Source: Candidatus Phycosocius spiralis (GTDB taxonomy: Bacteria; Pseudomonadota; Alphaproteobacteria; Caulobacterales; Aquidulcibacteraceae). From it: a stretch of DNA of 64,000 bases. Numbering within the stretch: position 1 is the first letter of the stretch; each line of letters starts with the position of its first letter. Location: the NCBI RefSeq assembly GCF_030158815.1, contig NZ_BPFZ01000006.1, positions 61,001 to 125,000 of the forward strand, read 5' to 3'. The notes beneath the pieces were generated by a model. That model saw only the letters and a list, made by a program, of their open reading frames with translations. It made no database searches and was not told the DNA's origin. Shown piece after piece: positions 17,945-25,753 of this stretch. The position numbers and the translations under genes were made by a program.

Positions 17945-18544
17945 TGATGCACAGATTGCGTGCTTATGTATGCGTAATATTACTCAAGCCAGACAAGACT
18001 AACCCAAAATAACCCTACAATACCCCCAATATACCTTCAGAATATTCCTTTTGTGTAGAATAATCCTTTGTTTGAAAAAATTTTGTTTGAAACAATAAGG
18101 GGTAAAACCGGGGGCCGTTTGTTCATGGGTAACTACTTATACAAATAATTGACTAGTTTGCCTCCCAGCCAATGGGACAATCGCCGACAAGGTTTGAGGG
18201 TGCACGCCTCTATAGCTCACAAGATCTGGTAAATTCACAAGACATGAAAGACCCAACAGATCAGATGCATGATTTCTTGCGCTATCTGGTACACAATCTT
18301 AATTCTCGATGGCATTTTTCCCGATTGCATTTGATACGAGTGGCCGGGCCTCACCAAATTGCCTGTTCATCATGATTGTAAGAGTAAAGCCCAATATAAT
18401 TTGCCCATTATTATTTGCCCATTATTATTTGCCCATTCAGGGTCCACATTTGTTCAAGGAATTTCGATTTGTAAAAATGTAGCAATTCACATAAGGTAGT
18501 CTTAACTTGGAGTTATTTCGAGAGAATCAGGGGGAGGAAAATCA
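17945..18544. other. 600-base intergenic region ahead of the large TonB receptor
   Basis: No convincing gene is seen. The region is AT-rich around 18000-18110 and contains a 14-base tandem repeat at 18401-18437. It ends in GGGGGAGGAAA, a strong ribosome-binding site just before the receptor ATG at 18545. Its length suggests a long regulatory region or leader for the receptor/halogenase operon. An open frame at 18172-18375 has no recognisable product or ribosome-binding site. Confidence 0.6.
18401..18437 (+). repeat. 14-base tandem repeat, nearly three copies
   Basis: TTGCCCATTATTAT occurs at 18401-18414 and again at 18415-18428, and begins a third time as TTGCCCATT at 18429-18437. It lies about 110 bases upstream of the TonB receptor start. 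Repeat number could vary by slippage and change promoter spacing, but this is inference. Confidence 0.85.
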
Positions 18545-21500
18545 ATGAAATCTAGTTTTAAGCGCCAGACAGTGCTTCTCACGGCTGTGTCTGCAACCGC
18601 ACTTTTAGCAGGTGGTTTTGCACAAGCTCAGACGGCTGAAGAAACGAAAAACGATAAAGTAGATGTTATCGTCGTAACCGGCGTAAGAGGCTCTCAAGAA
18701 CGTGGTATATCCATTAAGCGGCTTTCCCCTGAGATCGTTGATGCCATCGTTGCCACCGATATTGGCAGGCTTCCGGACGTGACGATTTCAGACTCACTTC
18801 AACGTGTGACTGGGATACAGATTTCTCGATCAGCAGGCGAAGGCGCAGGTGTTTCGGTTCGCGGTGCGCCTCAGGTGTTGGCAACACTCAATGGTGAGCG
18901 TTTTATCACTGCTGAAAACTTGCTGTCTTCAAGTGTTAGTTTCAATGACATCCCTTCGAGCATTGTGACTGGTATCAATGTGTATAAGTCGCAAAACGCA
19001 GCCCTTACAGATGGTGGGTTGGGCGGGTTAATCGACCTTCGGACAACCCGTGCACTCAAACTCAAGCCAGGCTTCTCAGGCAGTGTTTCGGCGCAGGCGG
19101 GCTATGGAAGTTACATAGATGGTGCAGATACACGTATTGATGCTACGGCTGGATATAATTGGGACGAAAAATATGCGATGGCACTCGGCCTATCGTTTAG
19201 CGATAGTACCTCAGCAGGGTCTCAGCAATTTGTCGATCCAGACCGGGTTGATGAATATTCAACTTGGATTGCTGATCCGACCCAAAACCTGAATGGGGAT
19301 GCTGACAAAACCGACGATTATATCGTCCCAGTTGGTTGGAACACTAACGTCAATTCACGTCAGTATGACCGCAAGCGAACTGGTGTGATTTACAACTTCA
19401 ACGCTAATTTGGCAGATGGTTTTGAGCTGGTTGCCGATATTGTCTATAATCAGGCTGAAGAGGCCCAACATGGTCAACAGTTATTCATCAATGGCAATTT
19501 CGGTGGACGCGGATCGTTACCAGCTTGGGCAGCCGCCAATCCAGGTAAAGCAGCAATCACCGGTTTTGGTGTAGCCTCTGACCAAACCAATCGCGGATTT
19601 TATGTGACCGGCTTCAACGGTTTAACCAATGGCCTGCGTGCCGGGGTTCAATCTACCTACCGTGACACTGACGCGCTGAATACAAATTTGGAATTACGCT
19701 ATGACAAGGGCGGGCCTTTCACAGGCAGTGTGCGTTGGGTTCACGCCGATGCCAACCGTAGTTTGAAAAACATGACTGTGGCTAACCAGACAGACACGAA
19801 AAAACTGGTGCGTTCGCTTGGGGGTAATGCAGAAGATATCAATCCAGGTTCGATTCCAACCAAAAGCATCTATGACTATAGTGTGCGTCTTGATAAAAAG
19901 AGCATGTATTTTAATATTGGTCAGGCTTTGACAGGTCTCGCATCTAACCCTGGGGCTTGGTATCAGCATTCAAGTTGGCTAGAGCGTAACAAAACTGATC
20001 TGACGATGGATGTTCTGCGTGCCGATGGCAAGCTAGACTTTGATGAGAAAGGCTTCTCCTTTGAATTTGGCGCGCGCTATTCTAAAAGAGATATGAGTGA
20101 AAGCCGCGACGACTATTTCTCGCCCTCGGGCTTTCCAGGCTTGCTAAACAAATATGGTGAAGCGGGCTATGCTTTAGGCCAATCTAAAACACCCGGTGGG
20201 ACAGCGTTCGGACTGACCTATGATCCCTTGCCAGTCTATGGTCTCGATTCTTCCAAACTGGCACCCTATGTCACCAAAATCACCTATTTCGGTGAGGTCG
20301 GCGGATTAAACGTCGCTCTACCCTTGGTGGATACCCGCGCAATAGGCAATAATCCAGAAGCTTGGCGAGACTTACTTTATGGAAAAGGGATGTATATCAA
20401 CGCCCCAGATCGCTCTTATAAGATCAAAGAACAGCAGACTAGCGCTTACCTAAAAATGAATTTTGAGGCACCGATCAGAGATGTTGTTAATTTCTCTGGT
20501 AATTTGGGAGTCCGCATCGTCAATACCAAGCTCGATGTGACGCAGAATATTACTAACCCTCTAAGATTACGTAAGGATATTCTTGCAGGTGTTGATCCTA
20601 ACCACACCGCCTATATTGATCTGGGAGACAAAGTAACTTCGACTGACCGTACTGTTGCATTGCCCAGTATCAATTTGAATTTCGATATTGGCAGCAATTG
20701 GCGGGTCAAGGCAGCCTATACTGAAACTCAAGCCCTGCAAGACTTGCCAAACTTGGGACAAGGTGAAATCACTTATTATAATGGCGAAGATTTGAACGCC
20801 AAGGAAACTTTCCAACGTGTCGCTTCGGTCAATAAAACCGGTAACCCAAAGCTTGATCCGTGGTTTGCCCGTTCGGCAAGTTTGGCAGTTGAATGGTATC
20901 CAAACAAGGATACGTTGGTCGCCTTTGGTATCTTCAATAACGATATCGAATCCTATACATATAATGCTGTGGGTACTGATCCAACCGTGCCTGATTCCGA
21001 TGGTGTTGTTCGCCGTGGTGCCACAACAAATACCATCTCCCAAGGTGAAGGTGCCAGCTATCATGGTTTTGAATTCGGCTACCAGCAGTCATTCAAATTC
21101 CTACCTGGAATCTTGCGCAACACGGGTGCGAACTTCAACTACACCTACTCGCCTAGCCAAGGCGGCATTGATCCGGGCACGGGCGAGACCCTTTTTTTGA
21201 ACAATGGCAAAAAAGTGCCTTTCAATAATACCGCCGAAAACCAATTCAACATCTTACTGTGGTATCAAGATGAGCGCTTCCAAGCGCGGGTTGCAGTCAA
21301 TTATCTTGACAAAACCTATCAGGGCTCGCTGGCGCACTGGTCATTTGACCCAAAAGTCAAGAAAACAGTTGGCCTTGGCACTTATTATGCGCCCCAAACC
21401 TATGTCGATGCCTCGGCTTCCTATGACATTAATGACATGTTTCAAGTCTTTATTCAGGGTTCAAACCTGACCGAAGAAGCACCTGTTCGCTATGCCGGTT

Positions 21501-21571
21501 GGAAGGGATTCAATATAGAATACAATCAGTTTGAACGTGTAATTACCGTTGGTGTTCGGGCAAAGTTCTAA
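18545..21571 (+). CDS. Large TonB-dependent receptor of a polymer-utilisation locus
   Basis: This 1008-residue outer-membrane receptor has a signal peptide ending AGGFAQAQ. A short TonB-box region follows (VDVIVVTGVRGSQERGI), then a plug domain with IGRLPDVTISDSLQRVTGIQ, SVRGAPQVLATLNGERF and VYKSQNAALTDGGLGGLIDL. The barrel is long and ends in GVRAKF. Length and plug sequence fit the Caulobacter/Xanthomonas-type receptors often found beside tryptophan-halogenase-like genes and glycosidases, where they import oligosaccharides. Two halogenase-like genes follow directly downstream. A GC-rich hairpin at 21609-21636 after the stop may give higher receptor than halogenase expression. The substrate is unknown; the nearby GH31 enzyme suggests an alpha-linked glucan or xylose-containing oligosaccharide. 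Confidence 0.9.
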   Translation: MKSSFKRQTVLLTAVSATALLAGGFAQAQTAEETKNDKVDVIVVTGVRGSQERGISIKRLSPEIVDAIVATDIGRLPDVTISDSLQRVTGIQISRSAGEGAGVSVRGAPQVLATLNGERFITAENLLSSSVSFNDIPSSIVTGINVYKSQNAALTDGGLGGLIDLRTTRALKLKPGFSGSVSAQAGYGSYIDGADTRIDATAGYNWDEKYAMALGLSFSDSTSAGSQQFVDPDRVDEYSTWIADPTQNLNGDADKTDDYIVPVGWNTNVNSRQYDRKRTGVIYNFNANLADGFELVADIVYNQAEEAQHGQQLFINGNFGGRGSLPAWAAANPGKAAITGFGVASDQTNRGFYVTGFNGLTNGLRAGVQSTYRDTDALNTNLELRYDKGGPFTGSVRWVHADANRSLKNMTVANQTDTKKLVRSLGGNAEDINPGSIPTKSIYDYSVRLDKKSMYFNIGQALTGLASNPGAWYQHSSWLERNKTDLTMDVLRADGKLDFDEKGFSFEFGARYSKRDMSESRDDYFSPSGFPGLLNKYGEAGYALGQSKTPGGTAFGLTYDPLPVYGLDSSKLAPYVTKITYFGEVGGLNVALPLVDTRAIGNNPEAWRDLLYGKGMYINAPDRSYKIKEQQTSAYLKMNFEAPIRDVVNFSGNLGVRIVNTKLDVTQNITNPLRLRKDILAGVDPNHTAYIDLGDKVTSTDRTVALPSINLNFDIGSNWRVKAAYTETQALQDLPNLGQGEITYYNGEDLNAKETFQRVASVNKTGNPKLDPWFARSASLAVEWYPNKDTLVAFGIFNNDIESYTYNAVGTDPTVPDSDGVVRRGATTNTISQGEGASYHGFEFGYQQSFKFLPGILRNTGANFNYTYSPSQGGIDPGTGETLFLNNGKKVPFNNTAENQFNILLWYQDERFQARVAVNYLDKTYQGSLAHWSFDPKVKKTVGLGTYYAPQTYVDASASYDINDMFQVFIQGSNLTEEAPVRYAGWKGFNIEYNQFERVITVGVRAKF

Positions 21572-21608
21572 ACCAATTGGTAACTTATCTTACGGAGCTG
21601 TAGCTGTT

Positions 21609-21636
21609 GAGGGGGGCGGGATGAACTGCCCCCCTC
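21609..21636 (+). terminator. GC-rich hairpin between the TonB receptor and the halogenase genes
   Basis: GAGGGGGGC (21609-21617) pairs perfectly with GCCCCCCTC (21628-21636) around a 10-base loop. The sequence after it is AT-rich (TATTTATAATG) without a clean T run, so it may be a leaky terminator or a 3-prime stabiliser of the receptor message. The first halogenase gene starts 25 bases after the hairpin. Confidence 0.6.
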
Positions 21637-21660
21637 TATTTATAATGTTGGAGCACGATC

Positions 21661-23187
21661 ATGAGTGACATACGCCTGCAGTCCATCATTATCGTCGGTG
21701 GAGGTACAGCAGGGTGGATGGCGGCAGCTTCCTTGGCCCGTAAGTTCGCCAGCAACCGACATACCAAAATCACACTTGTCGACTCGGCGCAGATTGGGAC
21801 AATCGGGGTTGGCGAAGCCACAGTTCCGTCCATTCGCCCTTGGCTTGACAGCCTGAAGATTAATGAAATTGACTTTATCAAGCGCTGTAACGCCACTTTC
21901 AAACTGGCCATTGGTTTTGACGGTTGGGCCGGCGAGGGGAGCCATTTCTTTCACCCCTTTGCCGAGCATGGTGTGCCAATCTTAGGTGTTGGGTTTCACC
22001 ATTTGTGGACCAAACTGTATCATTGCGGGCGTGCGCAGCCAATTGATGCTTACTGCCTCGGCTCGCAACTGGCCGAAAAAAATCGCTTTGCCTTGCCGCG
22101 CAAAGACGAACGCGGTGAATTCCTGTTCAATTACGCCTATCATTTCGACGCTGCCTTGGTTGCTGCTTATCTAAAGAGTTGGTCACAAACCCATGGGGTG
22201 CGCCATATCGATGCCAGAATTGAAGCGGTCGAACAGAATGGTGAAACAGGCGATGTAACCCAGCTTTTATTGGAAGGTGGGCAGGTCTTGGCGGGCGATT
22301 TCTTTATCGATTGTACCGGTTTTCAAGGCCTTTTGATCGAGAAAACGCTGAAAACAGGCTATGAGGATTGGCGTCACTGGCTACCCTGCGATCGGGCCGT
22401 CGCCATGCCATGTGAAAGTCGTTTAGATCCCGCGCCCTATACGCGCTCTTTGGCCTGCGAAGCTGGATGGCAGTGGCGTATTCCTTTGCAACATCGCGTC
22501 GGCAACGGATATGTTTTTTGTAGCGACTATTTAGATGAAGACCAAGCCATTACTGAGCTCACACGCAATCTAGAAGGCCCACCTATCGCCGAACCGCGTA
22601 TGATCCCTTTCGTTACTGGCATGCGGCGCGATATCTGGTCACATAATGTCTTTGCGCTTGGCCTCGCTTCGGGCTTCCTCGAACCGCTAGAATCGACCAG
22701 CATCTACATGGTTCAGACCAGCATCCAGAGCCTGATCAACAACTTTCCTACCCGTCATGATAATCCGTATTTGCGCAAAGAGGTCAACCGGCGCAACCGC
22801 GAACATCAAGAGCATTTACGCGATTTCATTATCTTGCACTATGCCTTGAACAAACGTGTGGGACAGCCCTTCTGGGATCGTTGTCGGACCATGGCCTTAC
22901 CCGATAGCTTGGCAGGACAAATTGAATTATTTCGCCACACTGGGCGAATCCAAGCTGGGGCGAATGATTTTTTTCGATATAGCTCTTGGCTATCGATGTT
23001 TGCCGGATTTGGCGTGGTACCTCAATATTATCATCCTTCGGCTGACGATATATCCCTCGACGATCTTGACCGTGAGTTTGGGAACATGAAAACGGGGATC
23101 GATCGTGCGGTCATGGGTGCACTCAGCCACCGCGCGTTTATCGCCAAAAATTGTGCGGTCGCAACCATGGCCGAAGCAACGACATGA
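21661..23187 (+). CDS. Flavin-dependent tryptophan-halogenase-like protein (first copy)
   Basis: This 508-residue FAD protein has the dinucleotide-binding IIIVGGGTAGWMAAASLAR, then IGVGEATVPSI. The Lys in TFKLAIGF (Lys81) matches the position of the conserved halogenase lysine. The WxWxIP signature appears as GWQWRIPLQHRVGNGY, and FLEPLESTSIY follows. These residues fit the flavin-dependent halogenase fold. In TonB-linked loci of Caulobacter-like bacteria such proteins are common, yet a halogenated product has rarely been shown, so true halogenase activity is uncertain. It shares an ATGA overlap with the second copy, implying translational coupling. The flavin reductase needed for FADH2 supply is not adjacent. 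Confidence 0.9.
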   Translation: MSDIRLQSIIIVGGGTAGWMAAASLARKFASNRHTKITLVDSAQIGTIGVGEATVPSIRPWLDSLKINEIDFIKRCNATFKLAIGFDGWAGEGSHFFHPFAEHGVPILGVGFHHLWTKLYHCGRAQPIDAYCLGSQLAEKNRFALPRKDERGEFLFNYAYHFDAALVAAYLKSWSQTHGVRHIDARIEAVEQNGETGDVTQLLLEGGQVLAGDFFIDCTGFQGLLIEKTLKTGYEDWRHWLPCDRAVAMPCESRLDPAPYTRSLACEAGWQWRIPLQHRVGNGYVFCSDYLDEDQAITELTRNLEGPPIAEPRMIPFVTGMRRDIWSHNVFALGLASGFLEPLESTSIYMVQTSIQSLINNFPTRHDNPYLRKEVNRRNREHQEHLRDFIILHYALNKRVGQPFWDRCRTMALPDSLAGQIELFRHTGRIQAGANDFFRYSSWLSMFAGFGVVPQYYHPSADDISLDDLDREFGNMKTGIDRAVMGALSHRAFIAKNCAVATMAEATT

Positions 23188-24710
23188 GTGCCGCCCCGAT
23201 ACGCCGGATCGTAATTCTTGGCGGCGGAACGGCTGGCTGGTCGGCTGCGGCCGCCATGGCCAAATTCGGCGAGAATCAGGCTCAACACCTTCGTAAGTTC
23301 GACATTACGGTCGTCGATTCTTCCCAAATTGGGACCATTGGCGTTGGCGAGGCCAGCGTTCCCAATATCGCCAACTTTAATGCTTGGCTAGGCTTAGACG
23401 AACTTGATTTCATTGTTAGCACAGGGGGGACGTTTAAGCTGGGAATTGAGTTTGTTGATTGGCGTCTAGCGGGAACTAAGTTCTTTCATCCTTTTGGTCG
23501 TTATGGTGTCGACCTCAAGGAAGCTGATTTCCACCAGTGCCTGGCCCAAGCCCGCAACGCCGGATTCAATGCATCATTGGAATCCTTTTCTTTGCCCATC
23601 ACCTTGGCACGCCAATGCCGCTTTTCCCAGCCGGTCAAAGATGCGCGTTCACCCTTATCTGATTTCGGCTATGCCTATCATTTTGATGCAGGTCTTTATG
23701 CTAAGCGCCTGCGCCGCTACGCGCTTGATCGCGATGTGAAGCAATTAGATAGAAAGGTTGTCGGGGCGGCCCTAACGGAAAAAGGACACATAGACGCTTT
23801 GGTGTTTGATAATGGCGCGCGATTGGAGGAAGATTTGTTCATCGATTGCTCTGGCTTTAATGGCATATTGATTGAGGGCGCTTTAAACACCGGTTATGAT
23901 GATTGGTCGCATTGGCTGGCGTGCGATAGGGCCGTTGCTATGGGGTGCCTTCACGCCAACAAAAATCTAGAACCCTATACCCAAGCCACTGCATGTGAGG
24001 CCGGCTGGACTTGGCGTATTCCGCTGCAACATCGCGTCGGTAACGGCTATGTCTATTGCAGTGCTTTTCTGGAGGATCAGGCCGCCCTCGATCGGTTGAC
24101 AAGTTCTATGGAATTGAATGCGCTGGCTGAGCCTAATTTCGTGCGATTTGTATCTGGCAATCGCAAGCGGTTTTGGAACAAAAATTGTGTAGCACTTGGC
24201 TTAGCTGGAGGCTTTATTGAGCCACTTGAATCGACAAGCATCAATTTGGTTCATCGCGCTTTGTCAACTTTGATGGAATATTTCCCCGACACCGATTTTG
24301 ATCCGCGCTTGCAGGCAGTGGCTAATCGCCGGATGCGGCTGGAAACCGAGAATATCCGTGACTTCATCATCCTTCATTATAAAGCGAGCCAGCGGCGCGA
24401 CACCCCTTTTTGGTGCCATTGCGCCGATATGGAGATTCCAGATAGTCTTGCCCTTAAAATGGATACCTATCGTGCTGCGGGTCATCTATTACAATTTGAA
24501 GCCGAATCTTTCAAACCAGAAAGCTGGCTGACCCTTTTTGACGGTCTAGGTCTCATTCAGGAGACAGTCGAACCATTCGCCCGACAACTCGATGCTTTTG
24601 AATTGATGGGACCGCTCAAGGCCATGCAGGCCTCTATTGCCCAAGCGGCGCAACAGGCCATGCCCCACGCAGCTTTTATCGAGCGCTTTTGCCCGCTACC
24701 CGTTCAGTGA
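23184..24710 (+). CDS. Flavin-dependent tryptophan-halogenase-like protein (second copy)
   Basis: This 508-residue paralogue of the preceding gene has IVILGGGTAGWSAAAAMAKF, IGVGEASVPNI, the conserved Lys in TFKLGIEF, the WxWxIP signature in GWTWRIPLQHRVGNGY, and FIEPLESTSIN. The ATG at 23184 overlaps the previous stop as ATGA, so the pair is translationally coupled. An upstream in-frame start at 23151 is rejected because it lies inside the first gene and adds sequence before the FAD-binding strand. Both copies keep the family's signature residues, so neither looks decayed. The pair probably arose by duplication and then diverged. They may act on different sites of one substrate; this is inference. 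Confidence 0.9.
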   Translation: MSAAPIRRIVILGGGTAGWSAAAAMAKFGENQAQHLRKFDITVVDSSQIGTIGVGEASVPNIANFNAWLGLDELDFIVSTGGTFKLGIEFVDWRLAGTKFFHPFGRYGVDLKEADFHQCLAQARNAGFNASLESFSLPITLARQCRFSQPVKDARSPLSDFGYAYHFDAGLYAKRLRRYALDRDVKQLDRKVVGAALTEKGHIDALVFDNGARLEEDLFIDCSGFNGILIEGALNTGYDDWSHWLACDRAVAMGCLHANKNLEPYTQATACEAGWTWRIPLQHRVGNGYVYCSAFLEDQAALDRLTSSMELNALAEPNFVRFVSGNRKRFWNKNCVALGLAGGFIEPLESTSINLVHRALSTLMEYFPDTDFDPRLQAVANRRMRLETENIRDFIILHYKASQRRDTPFWCHCADMEIPDSLALKMDTYRAAGHLLQFEAESFKPESWLTLFDGLGLIQETVEPFARQLDAFELMGPLKAMQASIAQAAQQAMPHAAFIERFCPLPVQ

Positions 24711-24833
24711 CAACCTTACCCATCGACATCGCCTCAACTCGACCGTTTTCAATTCTTGCGCGGTTAGGGGAGGGGTTGCGACCAGCAATTGGGAAGAGCA
24801 ATGAGGTTGTTGTCCAAAATGGACCATCTGGGA

Positions 24834-25529
24834 CTAAAACGGCTCGAGTACGACGAAACCGTTGATCGTCAAGCGCCCTGTGCGAACGTTCTCGCTCAAA
24901 AGATGCGGCGCTAAGATATCGCCTGAATGCAATAGGGATCCAGGATAGAAGATTGCGCGATTGAACTGCGCCTCAACGCCACCAATGCGTTCAAAGCTCG
25001 CATTGCTACCCATGAAATAACTGTGTCTTTCCTTTGGGGTTGTTTCCTTCTTAAGGTGAAGGAGATATGGATGGAGTCTATCAGGACTCAGGCGCTCAAA
25101 GCCCGTCGCGCGCTGACGATAAAATGAAGTTCCGCCATGCTCTCCCTCACATAAATAGTGTAAGAAAGCCAGTCGGGTCGCCTCAACTCCATCGAAATGG
25201 GGTAGGGATTGTAAGGGGGTTAGTGCTGCTGGTGGCGTCGTTACCAAGGAAAAAGCACATAAATCAAAACCCCAAGGCGCATTACCCCCGTAGAGGTCGC
25301 GAAGCTGTGAAGCAAAAAGCTTAAGAACCCAATCACCGTATCCAGATGGTGAAGGAGCACGTACACCAGGATAGGTTGGCCCAATATCAATAAAGTGCGC
25401 CTGTGCGGCTGCGCGTAATAATAACTCCGGTTCAGCGCATAAATGATCAATAACCATCACGGGCGTTTGTTCGGTTCCAATGGAATGAATGGTCACCGTG
25501 ATGTCGTCAGATGGGCGATAGTTTTCCAT
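24834..25529 (-). CDS. DUF6445-like protein of the halogenase locus
   Basis: This 231-residue soluble protein contains PHFDGVEATRLAFLHYLCEG and, later, FYPGSLLHSGD. The H-x-D pair in the first motif and the later His resemble the iron ligands of 2-oxoglutarate/Fe(II) oxygenases. I assign it to DUF6445 from memory of proteins found with TonB receptors and tryptophan-halogenase-like genes. No experimental function is known to me. It is convergent with the second halogenase gene (123 bases apart). The 224 bases upstream, between it and the GH31 gene, contain no other gene and should hold its promoter or a leader from GH31. Confidence 0.65.
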   Translation of the reverse strand: MENYRPSDDITVTIHSIGTEQTPVMVIDHLCAEPELLLRAAAQAHFIDIGPTYPGVRAPSPSGYGDWVLKLFASQLRDLYGGNAPWGFDLCAFSLVTTPPAALTPLQSLPHFDGVEATRLAFLHYLCEGEHGGTSFYRQRATGFERLSPDRLHPYLLHLKKETTPKERHSYFMGSNASFERIGGVEAQFNRAIFYPGSLLHSGDILAPHLLSENVRTGRLTINGFVVLEPF

Positions 25530-25753
25530 GCAATCCTGAAAGCTGATGCAAGTTCAATTCTAACAGAAATGTGGACCAAAGTGGTCAAGGTGGCCAATGC
25601 TTTTGGCATGGCCAGATTTCGCAAGCCTCTGTCCATGATGCTCAATACAAAATGTTCATGGGTATCGGCGCGGCCGAAAGCCGCCTACGGGTGGTATGGA
25701 ACGCCAAATATGTCAACAAGTCCAGGGAGACGTGAACACACATTCTCAACTAA

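Noticed and set aside
18172..18375. Small open frame in the TonB receptor upstream region
   Set aside because: No ribosome-binding site and no recognisable product; treated as chance.
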